DNA of 64,000 nucleotides from Sphingomonas kyeonggiensis (GTDB taxonomy: Bacteria > Pseudomonadota > Alphaproteobacteria > Sphingomonadales > Sphingomonadaceae), in NCBI RefSeq assembly GCF_014204495.1, contig NZ_JACHLN010000001.1, forward strand, positions 124,001 to 188,000, in the 5' to 3' direction. The position numbers were made by a program, and so were the translations under genes. This document shows, piece after piece, positions 34,331 to 42,505 of the stretch. The notes under the pieces were generated by a model, which saw only the letters and a program-made list of their open reading frames with translations, had not been told where the DNA came from and ran no database searches. Position 1 is the first letter of the stretch. Every line of letters begins with the position of its first letter.

Positions 34331-34360
34331 TCCCGAAACAGGAAAAAAGGGATCCGGCTG

Positions 34361-36205
34361 GTGCGATTGAAGATTGGTGCAAGGGTCAACCTGATCGGTG
34401 TGGCCTCGTTCCTGGGGCTGGTCCTCGTCACGGTGCTGTCGCTGATGCAGCTGAGCAGCGTGATGCGCGGCGGCATCGCCGACCAGACGCGCAAGACCGT
34501 CGAGGTCGCCTACAGCACGATCGCCCATTACCAGGCCGAGGAGCAGGCCGGGCGCATGACCCGTGCCCAGGCGCAGGCCGCCGCCCTCCAGGCCGTCTCG
34601 GCGATGCGCTATTCCGGCAAGGAATACTTCTGGATCAACGACATGCAGCCGCGGATGCTGATGCACCCGATGAACAAGGCGCTGGTCGGCCAGGATGTTT
34701 CGGGCACCAAGGATCCGAACGGCGTGCCGGTGTTCACCTCGATGGTCGACATCGTCCGCGCCAAGGGCGAGGGCTTTCTCGACTATAGCTGGCCCAAGCC
34801 GGGCAGCGAGAAGCCGCAGCCCAAGATCTCCTTCGTGAAGGGCTTCGCGCCCTGGGGCTGGGTGGTCGGCAGCGGCGTCTATGTCGATGACGTCCAGGCC
34901 GCGGTCGGTGCCGCCGCATGGCGCCAGGGCGGCATCGCGCTGGTCGTGATCCTGCTGGTCAACGCCATGGCCTTCATGCTCGGCCGCACGATCAAGCTGC
35001 CGCTGGTCGCGATGACCCGCCGCATGCGTGGCCTCGCCGATGGCGACAAGGACAGCCAGATCCCCGGCCTCAACCGCGGCGACGAGATCGGCGAGATGGC
35101 CGGGGCGCTCGAAGTGTTCCGCGAAGCCGCCGTCGCCAAGGAGCGCGCCGAGGCCGCCAAGGCCAAGGCCGATGCGGAACAGCAGTTCGTCGTCGACACC
35201 GTCTCGCAGCAGCTCGGCCAGCTGTCGGAAGGCGACCTGACCGCCGAGATCAAGGCCGAGTTCCCGCCGTCCTACGGCACGCTCAAGTCCAACTACAACA
35301 AGGCCGTCGGCAATCTGCGCGACCTGATCGGCGCGCTGTCCACCGCCGCGGTGGCGATCCGCACCGGCGCGAGCGAGATCGCCTCGGCCTCGGAGGACCT
35401 CGCCCGCCGCACCGAAGCCAATGCCGCGAGCCTTGAGGAGACCTCCGCCTCGCTCACCCAGATGCGCGGCCGCCTCGAAAGCTCGAGCGAAGCCTCGACC
35501 CGCACCGTGGCCCAGGCCGATGGCGCGATCAGCACCGTCTCGGGCGGCCGCGCGATCGCCGAGGAAGCCGTGCAGGCGATGACCCGCGTCGCCGACAGCT
35601 CGAAGGGCATCGACAGCGTGATCGAGGGCCTCGACAAGATCGCTTTCCAGACCCGCGTCCTCGCGATGAACGCCGCCGTCGAGGCAGGCCGTGCCGGCGA
35701 GGCCGGCCGCGGCTTCGCGGTGGTCGCCGATCTCGTCTCGGCGCTGGCGATGCGCTCGGAGGAGGAAGCCGGCCGCGCCCGCGACCAGCTCACCGCCACC
35801 CAGACCGACATCGTCTCGGCGGTCGACCGGGTGCGCGAAGTCGATGGCGCGCTGGCCGACATCTCGAGCAGCGTCGAGCAGGTCCATGAGCTGGTCGCGA
35901 AGATGGCCGACGACAACCGCGCCCAGTCGAGCACGATCGGCGAGATCGCCTCGGTCGTCTCGGCGATGGACACCTCGACCCAGCAGAATGCGGCGATGGT
36001 CGAGGAGACCTCGGCGGCGGCACGCAGCCTCTCGGGCGAAGTCGACCACCTCGCCGACCGCGCCGCCCAGTTCCGCACCGAGGACGCGCCCCGCGCGGTG
36101 CAGTCGGTGGCCAGGCCGGCCCCCGCCCCGGCCGCCAAGCCTCGCCCGGCCGCCATGCCGATCGTCAAGGCAACCGCGGACGCCGGCGACTGGGCAAGCT
36201 TCTAG
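34361..36205 (+). CDS. Methyl-accepting chemotaxis protein with sCache-type sensor
   Basis: 614 residues from a GTG start. First membrane helix about 9-28; periplasmic single-Cache domain about 30-185 (RYSGKEYFWINDMQPRMLMH and FAPWGWVVGSGVYVDDV, typical of sCache_2); second helix about 190-212; HAMP about 213-266; coiled-coil MCP signalling domain after about 330, with hairpin tip DKIAFQTRVLAMNAAVEAGR (about 425-445) then AGEAGRGFAVVADLV. The tip differs from the consensus FQTNILALNAAVEAARAGE at several positions. Ala/Pro-rich C-terminus without an NWETF-like tether. Ligand unknown; sCache_2 often binds small carboxylates. Confidence 0.93.
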   Translation: MRLKIGARVNLIGVASFLGLVLVTVLSLMQLSSVMRGGIADQTRKTVEVAYSTIAHYQAEEQAGRMTRAQAQAAALQAVSAMRYSGKEYFWINDMQPRMLMHPMNKALVGQDVSGTKDPNGVPVFTSMVDIVRAKGEGFLDYSWPKPGSEKPQPKISFVKGFAPWGWVVGSGVYVDDVQAAVGAAAWRQGGIALVVILLVNAMAFMLGRTIKLPLVAMTRRMRGLADGDKDSQIPGLNRGDEIGEMAGALEVFREAAVAKERAEAAKAKADAEQQFVVDTVSQQLGQLSEGDLTAEIKAEFPPSYGTLKSNYNKAVGNLRDLIGALSTAAVAIRTGASEIASASEDLARRTEANAASLEETSASLTQMRGRLESSSEASTRTVAQADGAISTVSGGRAIAEEAVQAMTRVADSSKGIDSVIEGLDKIAFQTRVLAMNAAVEAGRAGEAGRGFAVVADLVSALAMRSEEEAGRARDQLTATQTDIVSAVDRVREVDGALADISSSVEQVHELVAKMADDNRAQSSTIGEIASVVSAMDTSTQQNAAMVEETSAAARSLSGEVDHLADRAAQFRTEDAPRAVQSVARPAPAPAAKPRPAAMPIVKATADAGDWASF

Positions 36206-36211
36206 ACCCCA

Positions 36212-36290
36212 GTTCCCCGGCGAAAGCCGGGGCCCAGGGTTTCTCTGCCGGCTCGCTTGCGATCCTGGGCCCCGGCGTTCGCCGGGGAGC
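36212..36290. repeat. Composite inverted repeat, family A1
   Basis: Arms GTTCCCCGGCGAAAGCCGGGG and CCCCGGCGTTCGCCGGGGAGC; spacer TTTCTCTGCCGGCTCGCTTG in the same orientation as at 4496. One arm has a T-to-G change (GGCGTTCGCC). Lies between the chemoreceptor and porin genes. Confidence 0.8.
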
Positions 36291-36333
36291 AGCCAACCGA
36301 TCGCCCAAAGCCCGCTTCTCAAAGGACTCCCCC

Positions 36334-37731
36334 ATGTTCTCGCGCAAATTCGCGCCGGCCCTGCTGGCCGGAACCATCGCTGGCGCCTTGGCCACCCCGG
36401 CCCTTGCCCAGCAGACCGACAGCGACCGGTTCAAGGCACTCGAAGCGCGCTTGGGCGCGCTCGATGCCGAAGTCGCCGAGCTCCGCAGCGCCCTCGCTGC
36501 CGAGCGGTCCAGGAACCCCGGCGTGGTTGCCCCCGCGCCCCTGGGCCGCCCCGTGACCGTCGCCGCTGCAACCCCTGCGGCGGCGGTCACGCCTCCCCTC
36601 GCGCCTGCGCCCAAGGCGCCGGCGAACGCCGGTCCCAGCGTGAAGATCAGCGGCTTCTTCAAGACGGTCGCGTCGTTCAGCCACACCAGCGGCGGCACGA
36701 TCGCCACCAACACGATCGGCCGCGACTTCTACGTCCCCGGCGCGATCCCGATCGGCGGCCGCTCGGGCGGCACCGATTTCGAGACGCATGCCAAGCAGTC
36801 GCGCATCGTCGTCGCGGCGAGCACCCCGGTGGGCGGCCATACCCTGTCGGGCCTGGTCGAGACCGATTTCCAGACCGGTTTCGGCGCGGGCAACCAGCGC
36901 ATCGTCAACGCCTATAATCCGGCGCTGCGCCGCGCCTTCATCCAGTTCGACGGCTTCCTGGCGGGCCAGGAATGGACCAACTTCCAGTATATCGCGGCGC
37001 TGCCGGAGACGACCGACTATCTCGGCCCGAGCGAAGGCACCGTCTTCGTCCGCCAGTCGCAGCTGCGCTACACGATGCAGCTCGGCCCGGCGCTCAGCCT
37101 GTCGGTCTCGGCCGAGAACCCGGCGACGATGAGCGCCAGCGTGGGCGGCGCGCTGGTCGAGAACGACACCGATCGCCTGCCTGATGGCACCGCACGGCTG
37201 AACTGGAAGCTCGGCAAGGGCGAGCTGTCGCTCGCCGGCCTGGCGCGCAAGCTCACCGTGGTGGGCGCCAACAACGATGCCGATGCCACCGGCTGGGGCG
37301 TGTCGCTTGCCGGCAAGCTGCCCTTCGGCCCGAACGGCCGCCACGACCTGCGCTTCATGGCGACGCATGGCAGCGGCATCGGCCGCTATGTCGGGCTCAA
37401 CCTGGTGCCCGACGCGATGATGGCGGCCAGTGCCGGGCGGATCCGGCTGGAAACGGTCGACGTCACCGCAGGCTTCGCCGCGCTGCGCCTCGGCTGGACG
37501 GGCACATTGCGCTCGACGCTGATGGCCAGCTACCAGACCGCCGACTATCCGGCCGGCCTGGTCGATCCCGCCGCCACCGCGGAATCGTGGAGCGGCTCGG
37601 CCAACCTCTTCTACTCGCCGATCAAGCCGGTCGACCTCGGCGTGGAGTTCCGTCACGGCCGCCGCGAACTCGTCTCCGGCGCCCACGGCGTGCTCGACCG
37701 CTTCGAGATGATCGCCAAGTACAGCTTCTGA
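36334..37731 (+). CDS. DcaP-family outer-membrane porin
   Basis: 465 residues. Signal peptide of about 25 residues (ATPALAQQ), then a coiled coil (FKALEARLGALDAEVAELRS, about 30-60), a Pro/Ala-rich linker (65-100) and a beta barrel of about 16 strands ending in the aromatic C-terminus FEMIAKYSF. The N-terminal coiled coil plus SVKISGFFKTVASF matches DcaP-type trimeric porins, which pass dicarboxylates and other anions. The chemoreceptor upstream may sense the same compounds; that is inference. Confidence 0.88.
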   Translation: MFSRKFAPALLAGTIAGALATPALAQQTDSDRFKALEARLGALDAEVAELRSALAAERSRNPGVVAPAPLGRPVTVAAATPAAAVTPPLAPAPKAPANAGPSVKISGFFKTVASFSHTSGGTIATNTIGRDFYVPGAIPIGGRSGGTDFETHAKQSRIVVAASTPVGGHTLSGLVETDFQTGFGAGNQRIVNAYNPALRRAFIQFDGFLAGQEWTNFQYIAALPETTDYLGPSEGTVFVRQSQLRYTMQLGPALSLSVSAENPATMSASVGGALVENDTDRLPDGTARLNWKLGKGELSLAGLARKLTVVGANNDADATGWGVSLAGKLPFGPNGRHDLRFMATHGSGIGRYVGLNLVPDAMMAASAGRIRLETVDVTAGFAALRLGWTGTLRSTLMASYQTADYPAGLVDPAATAESWSGSANLFYSPIKPVDLGVEFRHGRRELVSGAHGVLDRFEMIAKYSF

Positions 37732-37771
37732 GTGGCGGCGGCCCATTCCCAATACTTCGCCACCCCCTTCG

Positions 37772-37870
37772 CTTCCCCGGCGAAAGCCGGGGCCCAGTCT
37801 CGGCGCATCATCGATGGCGTCGGAACTTCACGAACGACGTGGCAACTGGACCCCGGCGTTCGCCGGGGAG
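37772..37870. repeat. Composite inverted repeat, family A2
   Basis: Arms CTTCCCCGGCGAAAGCCGGGG and CCCCGGCGTTCGCCGGGGAG; spacer with CGGCGCATCATCGATGGCGT, close to the spacer at 29679-29778. The long gap 37732-38225 contains this element, the next repeat and two hairpins; no gene is evident in it. Confidence 0.8.
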
Positions 37871-37880
37871 CAGGAACTAA

Positions 37881-38032
37881 TTCCCCTCCCTGCAAGGGAG
37901 GGGTTAGGGGTGGGTTGGAAAAGGCCGGGCTCGATGCCCGGTCTTTTCTTTATCTCCACCGGTTAGCTGGGCTCCCCCGGCCTTCGCCGGGGTCGCAACC
38001 CACCCCCGGCCCCTCCCTTGCAGAGAGGGGAA
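37881..38032. repeat. Composite inverted repeat, family D-like
   Basis: Outer arms TTCCCCTCCCTGCAAGGGAGG plus GGTTAGGGGTGGG, and CCCACCCCCGGCCCCTCCCTTGCAG. It encloses a terminator-like hairpin (37918-37947) and half of an A-type arm (CCCCCGGCCTTCGCCGGGG), so it is a nest of at least three elements. Confidence 0.7.
37918..37947 (+). terminator. Probable terminator downstream of the porin gene
   Basis: AAAGGCCGGGC - TCGAT - GCCCGGTCTTTT with a following CTTT tract. The single imperfect pair is a G-U on the plus strand. About 190 nt after the porin stop, inside repeat D. Confidence 0.65.
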
Positions 38033-38125
38033 CAAGAAGAGCGCCGATCGAAAGATGGTTTGGCCGCGCACCCAAAATCCCCGCCCGCCGGCTGACAATC
38101 CCACCCCCGCACCCCATATCGGTGC

Positions 38126-38164
38126 AAGGCGGGGAACCTCATCGGGTTCTCCGCCTTTCCTTTT
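38126..38164 (+). terminator. Rho-independent terminator before infA
   Basis: AAGGCGGGGAACC - TCATCG - GGTTCTCCGCCTT followed by TCCTTTTCC. The one imperfect pair is G-U on the plus strand. It separates infA from anything upstream. Confidence 0.75.
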
Positions 38165-38170
38165 CCCGTC

Positions 38171-38199
38171 TTGCGCTGTAAAGGCACCGCCACTTTAAG
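38171..38199 (+). promoter_or_regulatory. Candidate sigma-70-type promoter of infA
   Basis: TTGCGC (38171-38176), a 17-bp spacer, and TTTAAG (38194-38199), 26 nt before the infA start. Directly after the terminator at 38126. Confidence 0.4.
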
Positions 38200-38225
38200 C
38201 GCGCGCTGACTAGAGAGGCATATTT

Positions 38226-38444
38226 TTGGCCAAAGAAGAACTGCTTGAAATGCGGGGCCAGGTCGTTGAGCTTTTGCCCAACGCCATGTTCCGTGTTCGC
38301 CTCGAGAACGACCATGAGATTCTCGGCCACACCGCCGGCAAGATGCGCAAGAACCGCATCCGCGTGCTGGTGGGCGACGAAGTGCTCGTCGAGCTGACGC
38401 CCTACGACCTGACCAAGGGCCGTATCACCTATCGCTTCAAGTGA
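38226..38444 (+). CDS. infA: Translation initiation factor IF-1
   Basis: 72 residues, the standard length. OB-fold protein that binds the ribosomal A site during initiation; [20 protein letters not shown] and [20 protein letters not shown] at the end are near-invariant. The alignment with other IF-1 proteins requires the TTG at 38226 as start; the first ATG (38250) would remove seven conserved residues. AGAGAGG lies 9 nt upstream. Confidence 0.97.
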   Translation: MAKEELLEMRGQVVELLPNAMFRVRLENDHEILGHTAGKMRKNRIRVLVGDEVLVELTPYDLTKGRITYRFK

Positions 38445-38508
38445 TCCGGGGCACAGCACCGGATCGTCCCGGCGCTGGCCGGGCAGCTGAAGCCTGAAGG
38501 TCCGCCCC

Positions 38509-39078
38509 GTGCGGCTCGTACTAGCCTCCACATCGCCTCGCCGACTCGATCTGCTCAAGCGGATCGGGGCCGAGCCCGCGCGGGTCGCGGCCCCCGATGT
38601 GGACGAGGATGTCCGCACCGGCGAGAGCCCGCGCGCCTATGTGCTGCGCGTCGCGGTCGACAAGGCGCAAGCGGTGGAGCGCGCGGCCGATGAGATCGTC
38701 CTCGCCGGCGATACCACGATCGCGGTCGGCAAGCGCATCCTCGCCAAGCCCGAGGACGAGGCGGATCTGCGCCGCATGCTCGGCCTGCTCTCCGGCCGCC
38801 GTCACCATTGCCTGTCCGCAATCTGCCTGATCGGGCTCGACGGCAAGGCGCGCACCCGAATCTCCGACACCATCGTCACCTTCAAGCGGCTGACCGATGC
38901 CGAGATCGACTGGTACGTCGCCTCCGGCGAAGGGATGGGCAAGGCGGGCGGCTATGCCATCCAGGGCAAGGCCGAGGCCTTTGTCCGCTATATCGCCGGC
39001 AGCCATTCGGGCGTGGTCGGCCTGCCCGTGTTCGAGACGCGAGCGCTGCTGGTCTCGGCAGGCGTCGTACTTGGCTGA
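38509..39078 (+). CDS. maf: Maf/YhdE-type nucleotide pyrophosphatase
   Basis: 189 residues from a GTG start with GAAGG upstream. Hydrolyses non-canonical or house-cleaning nucleoside triphosphates (dTTP/UTP-type). Motifs: LASTSPRRLDLLKRIG, VAAPDVDEDVRTGESP, LAGDTTIAVGKRIL (catalytic Asp), LSGRRHHCLSAICLI and GGYAIQGKAEAFVRYIAGSH. Its last codons overlap the RNase gene by 8 nt. Confidence 0.94.
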   Translation: MRLVLASTSPRRLDLLKRIGAEPARVAAPDVDEDVRTGESPRAYVLRVAVDKAQAVERAADEIVLAGDTTIAVGKRILAKPEDEADLRRMLGLLSGRRHHCLSAICLIGLDGKARTRISDTIVTFKRLTDAEIDWYVASGEGMGKAGGYAIQGKAEAFVRYIAGSHSGVVGLPVFETRALLVSAGVVLG

Positions 39079-40015
39079 GTGGCTCTACGAGGCCGGGATC
39101 GGCGAGAACCGCGCCGCGCTGGTCTCGCGCGGCGCCATCTGGAAGGCACGGATCGAGCTTGAGGGCACCGGCCCGCGCGTCGATGCGGTGCTCGAGGCGC
39201 GGCTGGTCGACAAGACCGCCAAGCTGATCGCGCTCGACGGCGGCGGCGAGGCGCTGTGCGACCATATCCCCAAGACCGTGACGCAAGGCGCGAAGCTGCG
39301 CGTGAAGATCACGCGGGAGGCGATTCCCGAGCCGGGCCGCGCCAAGCTGCCCAAGGCGGTGCCGAGCGACGAGCCGCTGTCCGACGGGCCGACGCTGCTC
39401 GATCGGATCACCGCGAGCGGGCTGCCGGTGCGGGTGCTGCGCGCGCACGAGCCCGACGCGCTCGAGGAAGCAGGCTGGTCCGAAGTGCTCGACGAGGCGA
39501 TCACCGGCGAGATCGTGTTCGCGGGCGGCGCGCTGCGGCTCTCCCCCACCCCCGCGATGGCGCTGTTCGACGTCGACGGCTCGGGCAATCTCGAGACCTT
39601 GTCGGTCGCGGCCGCGCATGCGGTGGCGCGGGCGATCGAGCGGCTCGGGATCGCGGGGTCCATCGGTATCGATTTCCCCACGCTGGTCGGCAAGGACGCG
39701 CGCAATGCGGTGGCCGAAGCGATCGACGCGGCCTTGCCCCAGCCGTTCGAGCGGACCGCGGTGAACGGGTTCGGCTTCCTGCAGATCGTGCGGCGGCGGG
39801 TGCGGCCTTCGCTCCCCGAATTGCTGCGCGCCGATCTGGCGGGCGCGGCGACTCGTGCGGAGCTTCGCGTGCTCGAGCGTCTTCCCCCGCCGCCGCCGAC
39901 TACCCATATGGTGACCAGGAACATCGCCCGCCGCCTCGCCCAGCAACCGGGCTGGACCGCGGAGCTGGCGCGGCGAATCGGCGGGGTGACGGTCTTCACC
40001 TCGGCAGGGGATTGA
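39071..40015 (+). CDS. Ribonuclease E/G-like protein (short form)
   Basis: 314 residues starting at the TTG that overlaps the maf stop; there is no earlier ATG or GTG and the first residues (MAEWLYEAGIGENRAAL) match homologues as I remember them. The centre has the RNase E/G catalytic-type elements (FDVDGSGNLETLSVAAAHAV, IGIDFPTLVGKDARNAV), but it lacks the long S1 and zinc-link parts of full RNase G. Conserved between maf and yacG in sphingomonads. May act in RNA processing; activity uncertain. Confidence 0.8.
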   Translation: MAEWLYEAGIGENRAALVSRGAIWKARIELEGTGPRVDAVLEARLVDKTAKLIALDGGGEALCDHIPKTVTQGAKLRVKITREAIPEPGRAKLPKAVPSDEPLSDGPTLLDRITASGLPVRVLRAHEPDALEEAGWSEVLDEAITGEIVFAGGALRLSPTPAMALFDVDGSGNLETLSVAAAHAVARAIERLGIAGSIGIDFPTLVGKDARNAVAEAIDAALPQPFERTAVNGFGFLQIVRRRVRPSLPELLRADLAGAATRAELRVLERLPPPPPTTHMVTRNIARRLAQQPGWTAELARRIGGVTVFTSAGD

Positions 40016-40016
40016 A

Positions 40017-40202
40017 ATGCGCGTGAAGAATGGCTGCCCGATGTGCGGGCAGCAGGTCGCTTCGGAATACAAGCCGTTCTGCAGCAAAGGCTGCAGGGAC
40101 CGCGATTTATTGCAGTGGCTGGGAGAGGGATATCGAATCCCTGCAGAGCCGGCGCCCCGGGATGTGAATTCGGGGGTGGACAGCCCCGATTCGCCCGACT
40201 AA
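40017..40202 (+). CDS. yacG: DNA gyrase inhibitor YacG (zinc-binding)
   Basis: 61 residues, starting 1 nt after the RNase stop. Four zinc-binding Cys are visible: CPMC (7-10) and C22-SKG-C26 in PFCSKGCRDRDLLQWL. YacG binds GyrB and inhibits gyrase. The C-terminal tail is acidic and Pro/Asp/Ser-rich. Confidence 0.92.
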   Translation: MRVKNGCPMCGQQVASEYKPFCSKGCRDRDLLQWLGEGYRIPAEPAPRDVNSGVDSPDSPD

Positions 40203-40232
40203 GAGGCGCGCTCCCCGGCACTCGCCGGGCGT

Positions 40233-40308
40233 GCCCGGGTAGCTCAGTTGGTAGAGCATGCGATTGAAAATCGCAGTGTCGGCGGTTCGACTCCGTCCCC
40301 GGGCACCA
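40233..40308 (+). tRNA. tRNA-Phe (GAA)
   Basis: 76 nt including encoded CCA. Acceptor stem GCCCGGG / CCCGGGC; D-arm AGCTCAGTTGGTAGAGC; anticodon arm CGATTGAAAATCG with anticodon GAA; T-arm GGCGGTTCGACTCCGTC. Follows yacG, as in related genomes. Confidence 0.97.
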
Positions 40309-40381
40309 CTTCTTCCAGATGGTGCCGAGCGCGTTTTCAGGTGGTGATCCGCCTGCGGCTGTGCCACGAATCACTACGAAA

Positions 40382-41479
40382 ATGTCGTCGCTCCCAAAAT
40401 CCTCGCCGCTGATCGGCGCCCCTGGATCCGAGCCCGCCCGCCGGGCCCCGACGATCGACGATGTGGCGGCCCTGGCCGGCGTCGGCCGCGCCACCGTCTC
40501 CCGCGCCCTCAACGACCAGGCCCATGTCAGCCCCCGCATGCGCGAGAAGGTGCTGCGCGCGGTCGAGGCGCTCGACTACCGGGTCAACCCGCAGGCCCGC
40601 AACCTGGCGAGCCGGACGAGCAAGACGCTCACCCTGATCAACTGCAACTCGCGCGACGCCCCGCCCAATTCGCATTACTTCGCCGCGATCGAGATGGGAG
40701 CCCTACGCGCCGCTGCCGCTGCGGGCTTCGAGCTGCTGACCTACAGCCTGCATATCGAGGACGAGGATCGCGACGACCGCGTGGTCGAGCTGTTTACCGC
40801 GGGGCGTACCGCCGGCCTGGTCCTGTCGCCGCCGCTTTCCGCCGATGTCGCGCTCGCCCGCCGGCTGATCGCCCAGGGCTGCCCCGCCGTGTGCATCTCA
40901 CCGGGCGACGACGTGTCCGCGCTGCTGCCGAGCATCGGCTTCGACGAGGAAGCGGCGGGCTATGAGATCGCGCAGCACGTGATCGCGGCCGGGCATCGGC
41001 GCTTCGGCTATATGCTGGGCATCGAGGGCCATCCGGCGGCCGAACGGCGCCATGACGGCTTTATGCGCGCACTGGCCGAGGCCCGACCGGGCGCCGATGC
41101 AGTGATCGCCCTGCGCGGCGATTTCAGCTTCAAGTCTGGCGTGGAGCTCGCCGAGGCGATGCTGGCCGGGCCGCAGCGCCCGACTGCGATCGTCTGCGCC
41201 AATGACGACATGGCGGTGGGCACGATGTTCGCCGCCCAGCGCATGGGACTGGCACTGCCCGCCGACCTTACCGTGGTCGGCTTCGACGACGCACCGGTGA
41301 CCGGCTATATCTGGCCGCCGCTGACCACGATCCACCAGCCGATCCGCCAGATGGCGGCGCGCGCAGTCGAGCGCCTGGTCGAGACGCTGCTGCGCGGGCA
41401 CGGCGTGATGACGCCGGGACTGGAACTGGTCGCGCACCATCTGGTGCCGCGCGATTCGGTAGCGCCGCCCAGGAACTGA
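40382..41479 (+). CDS. LacI-family transcriptional regulator
   Basis: 365 residues from ATG 40382; the frame extends upstream (40319) into the tRNA 3' region and is not preferred. Helix-turn-helix TIDDVAALAGVGRATVSRAL (about 24-43), hinge helix NPQARNLASRTSKTL, and a periplasmic-binding-like effector domain (about 80-340) with VGFDDAPVTGYIWPPLTTIH. Effector sugar unknown; no sugar operon adjoins it. Confidence 0.9.
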   Translation: MSSLPKSSPLIGAPGSEPARRAPTIDDVAALAGVGRATVSRALNDQAHVSPRMREKVLRAVEALDYRVNPQARNLASRTSKTLTLINCNSRDAPPNSHYFAAIEMGALRAAAAAGFELLTYSLHIEDEDRDDRVVELFTAGRTAGLVLSPPLSADVALARRLIAQGCPAVCISPGDDVSALLPSIGFDEEAAGYEIAQHVIAAGHRRFGYMLGIEGHPAAERRHDGFMRALAEARPGADAVIALRGDFSFKSGVELAEAMLAGPQRPTAIVCANDDMAVGTMFAAQRMGLALPADLTVVGFDDAPVTGYIWPPLTTIHQPIRQMAARAVERLVETLLRGHGVMTPGLELVAHHLVPRDSVAPPRN

Positions 41480-41492
41480 GTGGCAGCCGACG

Positions 41493-41693
41493 CTATTTCT
41501 TGGGGGTGACCCAGACCGATACCGGCACCACCACCTTGCCCGGCGCGGGCTTGCCGACATCGACGCGGTCGATCGCGACCAGTTCGCCGCTCTCGAGGTT
41601 GAACGAGGCCCAAGGCTTGGGCATGCGGCCGAAGCTCATCTTCTGGATCGGCTGGCCGGTGGTCGAATTCATGACGGTAGCAATAACGGGCAT
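41493..41693 (-). CDS. Small hypothetical protein, 66 aa
   Basis: Begins MPVIATVMNSTTGQPIQKMS and ends VVVPVSVWVTPKK. Codon use is in keeping with neighbours, but no ribosome site is clear upstream of the ATG at 41693. Convergent with the LacI gene, 13 nt from its stop. No family recognised; could be a small beta-rich protein. Confidence 0.5.
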   Translation of the reverse strand: MPVIATVMNSTTGQPIQKMSFGRMPKPWASFNLESGELVAIDRVDVGKPAPGKVVVPVSVWVTPKK

Positions 41694-41795
41694 TTGCGTG
41701 GCCGTAGCCAGCCGGCGCGGCGGGTGTCCAGTGGCGATGGCGCGCTATCCACAGCCTAGTTTCGGCATGCCCCTGATGAAGCATTTGTTTATTCA

Positions 41796-41812
41796 CCTAC
41801 TAATTCAGTAGG
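41796..41812. promoter_or_regulatory. Palindromic operator upstream of the peroxiredoxin-cysE operon
   Basis: CCTACT-AATTC-AGTAGG is a perfect 6-bp-arm palindrome. A possible promoter surrounds it: TTCACC (41792-41797) and TATTCT (41814-41819) at 16-bp spacing, so a bound protein would cover the promoter. The arm type resembles sites of Rrf2-family regulators (IscR, CymR, RirA), which control iron-sulfur or sulfur genes. The regulator is not in the window. Confidence 0.55.
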
Positions 41813-41863
41813 ATATTCTAGCCCTTCGTAACCGGCCTGAGACTCACCGCGCGAGGCTAACCC

Positions 41864-42505
41864 ATGTCGCTCAAGCTCTTTGATACCGTCCCCGACTTCA
41901 CCCAGGAATCGACCTTCGGCACGCTCAACTTCTACGACTGGGCCGGCAGGGACTGGGTGGTGCTGTTCTCGCACCCCAAGGATTTCACCCCGGTGTGCAC
42001 CACCGAGCTGGGTACGGTCGCGCGGCTGAAGCCCGAGTTCGACAAGCGCGGAGTGAAGGTGATCGGCCTGTCGGTGGATCCCGTCGACCGCCATCTCGAC
42101 TGGGCGAATGACATCGCCCGCACGCAAGACGCTGCGCTCAACTTCCCGCTGCTCGCCGATGTCGACCGGCGCATCTCAGAGCTGCTCGGGCTGATCCATC
42201 CCAATGCCTCGGACACGAACACGGTGCGCACCGTATTCGTGATCGATCCGCAGAAGCGCGTGCGGCTCACCCTCACCTACCCCGCCTCGACCGGGCGCAA
42301 TTTCGACGAGATACTGCGCACGATCGACAGCCTGCAGCTGACCGACAGCCACAAGGTGGCGACCCCGGCCGACTGGAAGCAGGGCGAGGATGTAATCATC
42401 GTTCCCGCAGTGGGCGAGGAAGAGGCGCGGGCGCTGTTCCCGCAGGGCTGGACCGAGCACACCCCGTATCTGCGCACGGTCGCGCAGCCGGTGCCCGCGC
42501 CGTGA
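41864..42505 (+). CDS. 1-Cys peroxiredoxin (Prx6 type)
   Basis: Reduces hydroperoxides. 213 residues with one Cys, the peroxidatic C45 in SHPKDFTPVCTTELG; no resolving Cys, hence 1-Cys type. The long C-terminal arm (DSHKVATPADWKQGEDVIIV and PQGWTEHTPYLRTV) is typical of Prx6-like enzymes. First gene of an operon with serine acetyltransferase and an amidotransferase, with GTGA and ATGA overlaps. Confidence 0.93.
   Translation: MSLKLFDTVPDFTQESTFGTLNFYDWAGRDWVVLFSHPKDFTPVCTTELGTVARLKPEFDKRGVKVIGLSVDPVDRHLDWANDIARTQDAALNFPLLADVDRRISELLGLIHPNASDTNTVRTVFVIDPQKRVRLTLTYPASTGRNFDEILRTIDSLQLTDSHKVATPADWKQGEDVIIVPAVGEEEARALFPQGWTEHTPYLRTVAQPVPAP

Noticed and set aside
4496..38032. CRISPR-like repeats
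   Set aside because: The repeats are inverted, single or paired and scattered between genes; there is no array of direct repeats with unique spacers and no cas gene.
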